Source: Jaenimonas drosophilae | Lineage: Eukaryota; Euglenozoa; Kinetoplastea; Trypanosomatida; Trypanosomatidae | Reading direction: 5' to 3' | NCBI GenBank assembly: GCA_030849065.1 | Contig: JASAON010001298.1 | Coordinates: 1 to 10,669 of the forward strand | Length of the DNA stretch: 10,669 bases | Part shown: piece after piece, positions 1 through 7,600 of the stretch | How the letters are laid out: each line of letters starts with the position of its first letter | Position numbering within the stretch: the stretch's first letter is position 1 | Notes under the pieces: model-generated | Database searches by the model: none | What the model saw: the letters and a program-made list of their open reading frames with translations, nothing else | Told to the model about the DNA's origin: nothing | Made by a program: the position numbers and the translations under genes

Positions 1-1260
1 CCCACACACAGGCACACGAAGGTCCATCCCACGTCCACCGCGGTTCGTCGTCAGAATCACAGTGCCACCACCACCATCATCAATGGACGGTAACTCGTCC
101 GTGTCCTTCGCATAGCAACGAATCACAGCACTCCGAAGCGGCTCCACGTGCTGCAACCCCGTCAGGTAGTCCCGCAACGAACGCACAGTTTCCACATGCT
201 CCGCAATCACCAGCACACTTTGACCATTCTGTAGTGCGCGGTACACATCCCCAAGAATCTGCTCCTGTTGGTGCCTCAATCCGTGGCACACAATAGGTGG
301 AAACACCTCCAGTGCACTCACGTACGCAGGCGGCACTACTACAGTACGCAAGCCATACTCGTGTTTGTACAGAAGACGCGTCTGAAAGCCACCAACCGTC
401 CCCGTCATCCCAGTCATGCAGTCACCCCAGTCCTTCAGGAACGCAAACGCAGAAAGCGAGAAGATCGAGTTCGACTCATCCTCCCAAGGCATCCCGTTCA
501 GCATGTTCAGCATCACTGACAGGCCGTTCTTCCACACAGTTCCAACCATCTCAGAACCGGTGCACACATCGTAGGGCACAATGCTCGAATCACCCTCAAG
601 GTACTCGGCATCTCGCTGCATTATGAGAGCCTGCTGAGCAGAGGAGTAGTACCCACGAAACACATCCAGTGATAGCAAGGGATCACCCTCCACAGTTCCA
701 GTGAACTGGCAAAGGTACCCAACATACCGCTGGTACGCAAGTCCCTCATCACAGCCATTCTTCGCCAACTGCAGAAGCAAAGGGAACACAGGCACAACCT
801 TCAGCATCTCAGCCATGTAGCTCCCCTTGTACACAGAGTTACTGAAGTTGTCAATCATCGGTACATCCGCCTCATCCACAATAAACCACTGCGCGTACTG
901 CAGGCGCACACGAAGAAGCGGCTCTTCACGGCTATCCGCGTACGTGCACAGTACACGGCCCATGAACTCATTCAGCGTGCTGTACACTACACTACACCCA
1001 AACGGAGTCACGTGTTCGCATGGCTTAAGAAGGCCAACGGCTTTCTCACCAAGCAGCTCAGTCAGTACACTCGCATGCACATCCATCGACGCAGCAGCAA
1101 GGTCCACGTGGGACGTCAGTACGTTCACACGGTACCCACAGTATGCCTTAAACACCGCAACACAACCACTGATGTACGTTTTGCCCTCACCGGTGCAAAT
1201 GTTCGCAATCTGGGCTCCACCCATCACCATCTGGCAAACCGCAAGCACCTGCACACGTCG
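1..1260 (-). other. SecA-type ATPase core (NBD1, short PPXD-like insert, start of NBD2)
   Basis: Residues 1722-2141 of the giant protein. Walker A TGEGKT is encoded at 1177-1194, DEAD Walker B at 865-876, GMTGT at 397-411 and motif VI at 22-45. Motif Ia is recognisable as V-N-V-L-T-S followed by D-L-A (from ~1766), and S-T-L-N-E-F (from ~1815) matches the place of the SecA T-N-N-E-Y segment. After GMTGT come V-V-V-P-P (2028-2032) and G-Q-S-V-L-V-I (from 2067), in the order expected of NBD2. Only about 90 residues separate the DEAD region (ending ~1859) from the I-V-P-Y-D-V-C-T-G strand (~1948-1956). In bacterial SecA the preprotein cross-linking domain there is about 150 residues, so this insert is reduced. 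The order GEGKT, then DExD, then GMTGT distinguishes SecA from ordinary DEAD-box RNA helicases. The scaffold, wing and C-terminal zinc regions would lie outside the window. Confidence 0.9.
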
Positions 1261-4200
1261 AGGCTTGTAGTGGTCTTTGCCCCACTGCCACATGGACAGA
1301 AACACTCGAAGAAGAACCCACTCCAGCATATGCTGATCCGCCACAAGTCGTTGCTCCTCCCTCATCACCTGTGCCGTGTGCATCGTTCTCCTCGCATCAC
1401 CATCCACACTCGCAGCCGCAGCATCAGCAGCAGTCCGTCGCATCGCAGATTGCAGCTCAGCCAACTTGTGGTCGATGTCACTTCCCCTCATCGATGGGTT
1501 CTCCGCCACCTCCACTGTACGGATAAACATCTCATCAACCCTCATTGCAAGACTTACAGTCTCTTCTGATATGCCAGTGTCTTGGGTGGAACAAAAGAGG
1601 CGGATGTCAGCCCAAGACCGCTGCTCGTCCTCCAGTAGATGCCTCAGCGAGGCACATCCAGCTTCACGTGCAACACTAATCCTCCGGCGGCGCTCCACCA
1701 GAGATATGTCCCGCTCCGCCACGGCAGCCTCCCATTGTTCTCTCTTCGTACTCACCTTCTCCAGCGGCGTCAGGTTCGGGTAACGAAGAAACTGCCCAAG
1801 ACGATCCTCGCACACGTCAGTATCGCACAGTCCGAGTGCAAACTTCCGTAGCGCAGGCCACTGGCCATCCCCACACTTCAACAGAAGATTGTACAGCGAA
1901 TGGCGATACGGACCAGACTTGGCAAACCACAGCAGCCACAGCTGTTTGAAGCGCTCAAGTCGGAGCACATCCACCCACTCCGGAAGTGGAAGCGACAACA
2001 GACTCTTGTGTAGATCCGCCTTCACCTCCATCCCACGCAGCAGCTGCATCACAACCTCCACATTCTCCGGGTACAGGCCAAACGAGCTCACCATCTCATC
2101 AAACCCCTTCCCAACCTTGAAGCACAGCAGGTCAACAACACCAAAGCTTGCATCCGCCGTGAACTCCCTCAGGCACGTGGCTTCATAAGGCGGCTGGAGC
2201 CGGCGGAACCAACACTGCAGCACATCGTGCATCAGTGAGCGGTACAGACCCTCCCACTCACCGCCGCGGTGCTCCTCCCACTTCTCACGGAAGTAGCCCT
2301 CACGCTCATCTCCCACAAGGTCTCGCCGCCAAAGGTACCGCAGCGACAGCAACGAAGTTTCATGAGGGTGCCACCGCTCCAGCAGACGCACATCCCACGA
2401 AGGGAGGGTGACGTGTAGCGACGCGAGATGTGGTTCACGCTGAAGTGTTTCAGCATCCCCACACATGGCAAGCGCCATGGCAATCATGGGACCATCGCGT
2501 GCCTCATCCAGATCACGGCACATGTTCCATGGCGATCGATGTCCTTCCTCCGCACAGTTGATGGAGAGCCGCTCTACCCACTGCATGACCATGCGGAGGT
2601 GCTTCACCGCCATCACATCCCCGTTGGAATCGTCAGCATAGCGCTCGCCGCACCAAAAGAGGCTTCGTTGAAGCTGGGTCAACGCAGACTTGAGAAGATT
2701 CATTAGCGACAGCTTCGTCGTTGACTGCACGTAGTGCCGCACAATCTCACTGGAGGACAGCAAGGATGACTGCTGGACGAACAAAAGGCAGTGACAGCAG
2801 GGCACACGGGGTACCTGACGAAGATCCAAGGAGCGATCGTCGAGCATCAACGACTTCTCCAGGTGAAAGAGCTTCGTGTCACTTCGTTGCTCTTCACGGA
2901 GGGCACACCGACAGAAGCAGTCCGGAAGCTGCTGATGGGGGAACACACCGCACCACTCCCGCAGTCGCACTAGCTGAAGTTGAAGCCGAAGGCAGAGAAG
3001 CGGGAAGTTGTCTCCCGCATTGGGGGCACTTGTGACGGCGGCGACAAGCTCTTCAAGGGACCTCCACTGAAGGTGCTGTGTAGAAGAGAACTCCTCAGTA
3101 ACACCGTGCAGTTGGTTCAGCATCGCGCGCCAATCTCGCTCGTTGGCACCAAAGACAGCTACCGCTGCGTCGAGGAAAGGATCCGCATCCAAGTGAATGA
3201 GAGGCCGCCAGTGACGATAAAGCACCACTTTGCATGTGTAGTGAGAAGGACCTCGAAGAAATGACCGCAGCCAAGTCGCCACCTCCCCCAGTGAGCTCTT
3301 GTGGAGCTCCGCATGCGCAGTTTCATCGATGCACTTCATCAGCCAATCGTAGACTTGAGCGAGAAGCGGTGTGTGGCACACAATATCATCGTCTTGACCG
3401 CTCACGTGCGTTGCGCTGCACTGGTCCTTGTAGATCACTGAAAGATGACGAAGAAAGTCGTCACAGGTGCTGAGGTACTTCATCCAGTGGCCATCTCCGG
3501 GTACAAGCAGTCGGTACCCAAGAACTTCAATTCCAAAAGCGCTGACCTTCTCATAGAGCTTCCGTGCTTCCTCCTCGCATGTGGGGAACTGCTCCAGCAG
3601 CAACGGACACACAGGAACAATGCCAGCTCCAACAAGGACCTCCTCTATGCGAGAATACTCGCAGGTTCGTACACACTCCACAGCTTCCCGCACCTTCGCC
3701 AGACGCACGCCATCCAGTCCATGTCGCATCGACTTGGAACACGCCAAAGCTGTCTGGTATTGCACGGCGCGGCGAATAAGCCGACTGAGCTCTGTAGTCA
3801 CCGCCTCTACTGACAAATAGTGGCGATCCTTCTTATTCATTAAACTATTTGTCGTGAACAATGAAAGCTCCGAAAGGAGCTCCTTTTGCGGAATGCCACA
3901 CAATGCGCTCGCGTACTCCATTGTGTACTGGCGAAAGCCTTCCAGAAACGCATCCCTAGCGCCCCCCTCGACGCTGCTCGTGCAATGCGCATGGAGTATA
4001 CTAAGATGGTGAGCATAGTTGTTCAGCCACCCCGCCTCACGCGTTGCACAAGATTCGGCAAAACGTTCATACACATTCACATGTTGGTCTTGAACAGAAT
4101 GTCGGAAAAATCGCGTAGACTTAAACACAGGGATCGTACTCCAGTAGTTGCCCTTGGAGTTGTGTCTGTCTAAGTCTGCAGCCACCTCCGTCCGCCCCAC

Positions 4201-6423
4201 ATCTTCATTCTCCATAAGAAGACACTTCATGGCGTTAGAGCGTGATGCCAGCAGGACATGTGGCAACGGTGCAGCCACCTCGGCGGTGTGGCGCGGCTCC
4301 TCAAGCACATCTTCACCCAGCATGAGTGCTATACTCCCTCGCTGTGGATGGAATCGACTACTCATGGGTCCCACATCTCGTCGCTGAAGGCCTTGGTGAC
4401 GGCGCACCAAGACCCCACGACGAAGCACACAGTCGTCCAGCCGCCCCGCCCCCACCGGGTCAGTATCAACCGCAAAGCCTCGCCATCCTCCCTTCACAAT
4501 CGTACCAACTTCATCCTTGGCGACGCGATGCGAGTGGAACATCTCCTCCCCGTCATCAACATACACAACATCTTCCCTGGAACTCGCACCCCACACACGT
4601 GTGTAGTGCCCTCGCAACAACGCCGCCCGCCCATCACAACCGCCAAGTCCAGCGGCACCCGCGCGGCCCATGTCGCCGTCCTCTCCGTTGTCACCATTCA
4701 CACTCTCCACGCGCACCCAACTGTGCATTGGAAGCACCTCTACCGTACCGCGCTCACCACATACGCCGCCAGCACCGCGAACACCAGANGCACGAATCGA
4801 GACGTGCCCAGCGTGTTCACCAGGTTCCCCAGGCGAGCCGTCACAGCCGCACGCACCATCTCCCTCACCATCTGCACCGTTCTCACCATCCCTCCCATGG
4901 CGGCCAGACGTATCAATCCTCACAGACCCCCGCACCAACACGTAGTCCGCTCGAATCGACACACTCACAGAGGGAAGCTTCAGATCAACATCCAAACAGA
5001 GAACACGTGCAGTCAGCATCACCACCTCCGCAACAGGTGAGGTCGTTTGCAGCGCCACCTGTAATAGCTCTTCGCGAAACAGTGAGAGGCGAAGGAAAGG
5101 CGCGTCAACAACAACCCCCGTCGTCCGGTTGCCCAGTGAGGCGACTTTCAAGTTCAGTACACTAGCGTGGGGAGGCTGTGAGAATATGGCTGAGGCGTAG
5201 AATTTCAGTTGCTTCCCGACGTCACCGCATAACAGCCAGCTCGGCGTATTTTTGCTCCAGATTTGGTGCGCTGTGTCGGCATCCACATCCATCAACTCCT
5301 CCAGCCGCTTCTCAATGAACGCGTCGAGGTGCCGTCGCGGTTCCACCACTGCATCGACAACCGCGCTAACGATTGGTGAAATTGTTTGAAGCAATGAACT
5401 CCAGTTTAGTCGCGCAAGCCCGCCACCGTCGCCTTCAGCCTCATCTGGCACCAGCCGTTTTATGAGGCAACGGCAACAGCGAGTAGAGGAAAGCAACAGC
5501 GATGTGTGTTCTGAGCACGTTGCCTTGCCGGAAACAATATCTGAGAGCAAGCGCCTGCACAGGGCATCTCTGCTGGACTCACAGTCCACGATCTGAGAAG
5601 CGCGCACCATCAAAGAGGAACGCACCCTACTGAGCACCGTATGAATATCGTCCATGGTCTCTGTTCGCACGGTTCCGTCCTGCCCATCCTCGGGCATATT
5701 TCGGCCTTTGGCCACCAGATCCTCCTTCACGTGCACAAGAATTTCACACGGACCAATCTGCTCTACATCATCCACCCTCTCCAACTCTAATAATCTCTGT
5801 AGTGTATGATCTGCCCTTGTCAATCGCTTCCGCACATCCACCCGATCCGTCAGTGTCACGTACATCAGTCGATCCAGCAGTCCGCATACCACAGACAAGA
5901 AATCGCGGCACGCACGCACAGAGGAAGGCCACGACATACACAGTTGCAGATCCAACGCACGGTTCAACTTACCAAGTGTCACCAGGAAGTTGTACTCCAA
6001 CATCTCCAGCCACCGCTGCACCTCCACATCACCCGCGTGCGCCACGTACCGTTGCAGTACAGCCACAAGATGGCCCTTACACTCAACGAAGCCGCCAGCC
6101 ACTACCGCACCCATTTCTGGGGAATACGCACGCACGCGTCGCAGGCAACGAGCGGCCGTTGCGGGGATCAGCTCAACAATCCATCGTGCGGCATCGGAAC
6201 CAAACGAAAACGGAAATATTTGTCGCCTGCCGAGCAAGCATGTCAGCAGCGACAGCCATCGAGCTTGAGGTCCTTGTCCCCCCACGTCACGCTGGCTGTA
6301 CAGCTCACTCACAATTCCCTCCAACTTCGTTGCGTCTTTCATCAGAAATGTACAATCATCTTCCTGGTTTGGTTCAGTGAGTTGATGTAGGTACAGGTGG
6401 ACGGCAGTGCGAAGGTCAGCCAT
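1..6423 (-). CDS. Giant SecA-like DEAD motor protein, C-terminal end beyond the window
   Basis: One open frame of 2,141 codons with no stop, starting at the ATG at 6423-6421 and leaving the window at position 1. The start is well supported: it is the first ATG after an in-frame TAA at 6526-6528, and no ATG in any frame occurs in the ~320 nt upstream. Residues 1722-2141 carry the SecA-type ATPase motifs in order: an R-x-V-Q segment (1723-1725), TGEGKT (1744-1749), DEAD (1850-1853), a TG plus W-K-N-G-L segment (1955-1968), GMTGT (2005-2009) and N-R-G-G-R-G-M-D (2127-2134). SecA proteins use ATP hydrolysis to move polypeptides; bacterial SecA is about 900 residues, whereas here some 1,700 residues precede the motor. 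That extension has a glycine-rich segment at ~486-601, Trp-rich helical sequence at ~1330-1540 and a charged helical stretch at ~1555-1700. No signal peptide or clear membrane span is visible. Key ATPase residues are intact, so activity is plausible; substrate and cellular location are unknown. Confidence 0.93.
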   Translation of the reverse strand, partial: MADLRTAVHLYLHQLTEPNQEDDCTFLMKDATKLEGIVSELYSQRDVGGQGPQARWLSLLTCLLGRRQIFPFSFGSDAARWIVELIPATAARCLRRVRAYSPEMGAVVAGGFVECKGHLVAVLQRYVAHAGDVEVQRWLEMLEYNFLVTLGKLNRALDLQLCMSWPSSVRACRDFLSVVCGLLDRLMYVTLTDRVDVRKRLTRADHTLQRLLELERVDDVEQIGPCEILVHVKEDLVAKGRNMPEDGQDGTVRTETMDDIHTVLSRVRSSLMVRASQIVDCESSRDALCRRLLSDIVSGKATCSEHTSLLLSSTRCCRCLIKRLVPDEAEGDGGGLARLNWSSLLQTISPIVSAVVDAVVEPRRHLDAFIEKRLEELMDVDADTAHQIWSKNTPSWLLCGDVGKQLKFYASAIFSQPPHASVLNLKVASLGNRTTGVVVDAPFLRLSLFREELLQVALQTTSPVAEVVMLTARVLCLDVDLKLPSVSVSIRADYVLVRGSVRIDTSGRHGRDGENGADGEGDGACGCDGSPGEPGEHAGHVSIRXSGVRGAGGVCGERGTVEVLPMHSWVRVESVNGDNGEDGDMGRAGAAGLGGCDGRAALLRGHYTRVWGASSREDVVYVDDGEEMFHSHRVAKDEVGTIVKGGWRGFAVDTDPVGAGRLDDCVLRRGVLVRRHQGLQRRDVGPMSSRFHPQRGSIALMLGEDVLEEPRHTAEVAAPLPHVLLASRSNAMKCLLMENEDVGRTEVAADLDRHNSKGNYWSTIPVFKSTRFFRHSVQDQHVNVYERFAESCATREAGWLNNYAHHLSILHAHCTSSVEGGARDAFLEGFRQYTMEYASALCGIPQKELLSELSLFTTNSLMNKKDRHYLSVEAVTTELSRLIRRAVQYQTALACSKSMRHGLDGVRLAKVREAVECVRTCEYSRIEEVLVGAGIVPVCPLLLEQFPTCEEEARKLYEKVSAFGIEVLGYRLLVPGDGHWMKYLSTCDDFLRHLSVIYKDQCSATHVSGQDDDIVCHTPLLAQVYDWLMKCIDETAHAELHKSSLGEVATWLRSFLRGPSHYTCKVVLYRHWRPLIHLDADPFLDAAVAVFGANERDWRAMLNQLHGVTEEFSSTQHLQWRSLEELVAAVTSAPNAGDNFPLLCLRLQLQLVRLREWCGVFPHQQLPDCFCRCALREEQRSDTKLFHLEKSLMLDDRSLDLRQVPRVPCCHCLLFVQQSSLLSSSEIVRHYVQSTTKLSLMNLLKSALTQLQRSLFWCGERYADDSNGDVMAVKHLRMVMQWVERLSINCAEEGHRSPWNMCRDLDEARDGPMIAMALAMCGDAETLQREPHLASLHVTLPSWDVRLLERWHPHETSLLSLRYLWRRDLVGDEREGYFREKWEEHRGGEWEGLYRSLMHDVLQCWFRRLQPPYEATCLREFTADASFGVVDLLCFKVGKGFDEMVSSFGLYPENVEVVMQLLRGMEVKADLHKSLLSLPLPEWVDVLRLERFKQLWLLWFAKSGPYRHSLYNLLLKCGDGQWPALRKFALGLCDTDVCEDRLGQFLRYPNLTPLEKVSTKREQWEAAVAERDISLVERRRRISVAREAGCASLRHLLEDEQRSWADIRLFCSTQDTGISEETVSLAMRVDEMFIRTVEVAENPSMRGSDIDHKLAELQSAMRRTAADAAAASVDGDARRTMHTAQVMREEQRLVADQHMLEWVLLRVFLSMWQWGKDHYKPRRVQVLAVCQMVMGGAQIANICTGEGKTYISGCVAVFKAYCGYRVNVLTSHVDLAAASMDVHASVLTELLGEKAVGLLKPCEHVTPFGCSVVYSTLNEFMGRVLCTYADSREEPLLRVRLQYAQWFIVDEADVPMIDNFSNSVYKGSYMAEMLKVVPVFPLLLQLAKNGCDEGLAYQRYVGYLCQFTGTVEGDPLLSLDVFRGYYSSAQQALIMQRDAEYLEGDSSIVPYDVCTGSEMVGTVWKNGLSVMLNMLNGMPWEDESNSIFSLSAFAFLKDWGDCMTGMTGTVGGFQTRLLYKHEYGLRTVVVPPAYVSALEVFPPIVCHGLRHQQEQILGDVYRALQNGQSVLVIAEHVETVRSLRDYLTGLQHVEPLRSAVIRCYAKDTDELPSIDDGGGGTVILTTNRGGRGMDLRVPVCG
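1321..1761 (-). other. Charged helical linker preceding the SecA core
   Basis: Residues ~1555-1701 are rich in Glu, Arg, Ala and Lys with few glycines or prolines. They include runs such as V-E-R-R-R-R (from ~1576) and an Ala-rich stretch with A-A-D-A-A-A-A (~1665-1671). This pattern suits long amphipathic helices or a coiled coil. It sits where bacterial SecA has only a short N-terminal helix before its nucleotide-binding fold. A connecting or dimerising role is only a guess. Confidence 0.5.
4621..4968 (-). other. Glycine-rich collagen-like / beta-repeat segment in the giant protein
   Basis: Residues ~486-601 of the SecA-like protein. Short beta-like strands (V-S-I-R-A at 488-492, V-S-I-R-A at 541-545, V-R-V-E-S at 570-574) are each followed by glycine-rich loops. 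The first loop has G-x-x periodicity, such as G-R-H-G-R-D-G-E-N-G-A-D; the second contains G-V-R-G-A-G-G-V-C-G-E-R-G; the third contains N-G-D-N-G-E-D-G-D-M-G. This suggests a beta-solenoid-like or collagen-like low-complexity module rather than a true triple helix, because the G-x-x runs are short and broken. Similar Gly/Asp/Asn-rich blocks occur in other very large protist proteins (general knowledge, not checked). It may serve as a spacer or binding surface. Confidence 0.7.
4789..4789. other. Ambiguous base (N) in the assembly
   Basis: The only undetermined base falls in the third position of codon 545 of the SecA-like gene, read as GCN on the minus strand. It therefore encodes alanine whatever the base is, and does not threaten the reading frame. 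It lies in the GC-rich glycine-repeat region. Confidence 0.97.
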
Positions 6424-6696
6424 GATGGTGGTAAGGTGTGGATGCGAGCGAGTCAGAAAAAGGCCGTGAAAACCTTCGGCCACAGATTTAGAGGAGATCC
6501 AAAGCACAATCTCACAACACAACAATTAATGATATAAATGAAATACGAAAATGCTACTCCCTCACTTTACGAAGTAGGTGAAAGGGTAGAAATACTTCCT
6601 ACCTATAATAACAGTACTAGTCACTAGGAACAGACGATACACGACCAAGGGGGACGGGGTCCCGAGATAGCAAAATGAAGAGTAACGGAAGTCTCA
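6424..6696 (-). other. Predicted 5' leader (UTR) of the SecA-like gene
   Basis: From the candidate splice acceptor to the start codon, about 273 nt, there is no ATG in any minus-strand frame, although about four would be expected by chance. An in-frame TAA at 6526-6528 closes the frame upstream of the start. The bases just before the start are A-C-C-A-T-C, with no Shine-Dalgarno-like purine run, consistent with eukaryotic scanning. Confidence 0.5.
6651..6663. repeat. Small GC-rich inverted repeat in the leader
   Basis: GGGAC, a three-base GGG loop, then GTCCC: a perfect five-base-pair stem. It would lie in the 5' leader of the SecA-like transcript. It is too short for any firm functional claim. 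Confidence 0.4.
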
Positions 6697-6740
6697 CTCA
6701 AGAGAAGCGTAGAAAAGAAGAAACGAAGGCGAGGATAGAA
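6697..6740 (-). promoter_or_regulatory. Polypyrimidine tract and AG: candidate trans-splice acceptor of the SecA-like gene
   Basis: Read on the minus strand, 35 of the 40 bases from 6740 to 6701 are pyrimidines, and the first AG follows immediately at 6698-6697 (a second at 6694-6693). In kinetoplastids such tracts direct addition of the spliced leader to pre-mRNA and polyadenylation of the gene upstream. Use of this AG would give a ~273-nt leader without any ATG before the start at 6423. The nearest upstream ATG (6748-6746) lies just outside the tract and would be removed. Function is inferred from composition and position. Confidence 0.55.
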
Positions 6741-6912
6741 TTCACCATAGCGACGCAAAAGCAGATTGTCCGTCAGAGATGGAGCACCGCCATGAAACGC
6801 TAGGATAGTTTAGTGGGCAATTTTCAAGAATGTTACGTTGACGGCAGTCTGATACGCGTGAGAGGATAGGCGCTGCCCTCCACTTAGATTCCAGTACCAG
6901 TGCAATTGTTGT

Positions 6913-6941
6913 ACTCTTGACAAAATAAAGAGAGAAATGAG
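6913..6941 (-). promoter_or_regulatory. Alternative pyrimidine-rich tract (weaker splice-signal candidate)
   Basis: On the minus strand this reads as a mainly pyrimidine run (TCTCATTTCTCTCTTTATTTTG) followed by CAAGAG. It resembles a kinetoplastid splice acceptor but is farther from the start. A leader from here would include an ATG near 6748 and so is less attractive than the tract at 6701-6740. It could be a minor site. Confidence 0.25.
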
Positions 6942-7368
6942 ATAACTGCTGGCGACAGATATAAGAGAGTTTACTATATATAGTTGCGCCTCAACATGTG
7001 CCAAAATACAAAAATAATTCAACCTTCATTTGTCAGCCACTTTGCTTCCTGTATCGGAGCAGCAGGGGCACTCTTCTCTTCTCCCCAAAGCTCAACCTCA
7101 GTTTCTCGCCCTCACATACGTTCGAAATGTATCGTTGAAGCACTGAGGAGTCAGTTCAAAATAAAGGGGAATAAATGCTTGAGGACGGCAAAGAAAAGGC
7201 CATTCTTGAGAAGCTTTTAAATAGGCTGCTTTCACATTCACTGGCATGAACTCGCCTTCTTGGCAAACAGTTATATTTTCCTTGCGGATTCATCTAAGGT
7301 ATCCTCACGTGAAGAGAAGTTTGGCACTTCTAAAGTTTGGTATCCCAAGCGTTCGTGTCGAGGGCCTT

Positions 7369-7382
7369 GGGTGGGTGGGTGG
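7369..7382 (+). repeat. G-tract cluster (GGGT repeats)
   Basis: Three GGG tracts separated by single T bases are followed by a GG on the plus strand. This is nearly the minimal G-quadruplex pattern, but the fourth tract has only two G. The predicted transcript, from the minus strand, would carry the C-rich complement. Confidence 0.6.
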
Positions 7383-7548
7383 TCTCGAGGCAACAATTCG
7401 CTAGAGCTTCGCCCTGTCTTAAGCCAGAAGAGCAAGAGATCCATGAAAAAATAAAACAGCATTCGCTTTCTCCTGAACCTGAATAAGGAGACTTCCACAC
7501 ACAGAGACACAGAAAGAGGCAAAGGAATCTCTCACCGGAATTCAGATA

Positions 7549-7580
7549 CATCTGTCGAGTAGTCCATCTGTCGAATAGTC
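7549..7580. repeat. Tandem duplication of a 16-bp unit
   Basis: Two adjacent copies of CATCTGTCGARTAGTC (7549-7564 and 7565-7580) differ at one base. A partial third trace (TCGAACTGTAG-like) follows. The array begins about 20 bp downstream of the right-hand gene's stop, in its 3' untranslated region. This looks like a recent local slippage duplication; no function is implied. Confidence 0.85.
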
Positions 7581-7600
7581 GAACTGTAGAGACGCTTCCG

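Larger units (their letters stand above)
6424..7600. other. Intergenic region between the two minus-strand genes
   Basis: This 1,177-bp stretch is more A+T-rich by eye than the flanking coding regions. On the minus strand it contains the 3' untranslated flank of the right-hand gene followed by the 5' leader of the SecA-like gene. The small open frames in it, of at most about 83 codons, overlap one another or start at non-ATG codons, and none looks like a gene. No tRNA-, snRNA- or rRNA-like sequence was recognised. Structured elements inside it are listed separately. Confidence 0.8.

Noticed and set aside
1..1260. An ordinary DEAD-box RNA helicase
   Set aside because: GEGKT with a preceding R-x-V-Q, GMTGT instead of SAT, and N-R-G-G-R-G-M-D in place of H-R-I-G-R are SecA features, not DEAD-box helicase ones.
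2734..2799. Cys/His cluster (C-C-H-C near residue 1209) as a zinc finger
   Set aside because: The residues are adjacent rather than spaced in C-x2-C or similar pairs, with no matching second half close by.
4258..5165. Overlapping plus-strand open frames of 260 and 279 codons
   Set aside because: They lie antisense to the continuous SecA-like frame over its GC-rich glycine-repeat region. Their products are low-complexity Pro/His/Ser/Thr-rich, and the two overlap in different frames. These are shadows.
5802..6390. Two overlapping plus-strand open frames of ~190 codons
   Set aside because: Both are antisense to the N-terminal part of the giant protein, in two frames at once, with biased His/Thr/Pro/Arg composition.
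1..6423. A bacterial SecA gene
   Set aside because: The protein is far too long, has no ribosome binding site, and is followed by a large intergenic gap with splice-like signals. The insert between DEAD and GMTGT also differs from bacterial SecA.
6810..7022. Minus-strand 70-codon frame with hydrophobic stretches
   Set aside because: It starts at a TTG, and lies upstream of the proposed splice acceptor, so would not be in the mature SecA-like mRNA as inferred. Hydrophobicity follows from local A+T richness.
7271..7551. Two overlapping minus-strand small open frames (83 and 73 codons)
   Set aside because: They overlap in different frames in the 3' flank of the right-hand gene, with no conserved-looking motif or upstream splice context.
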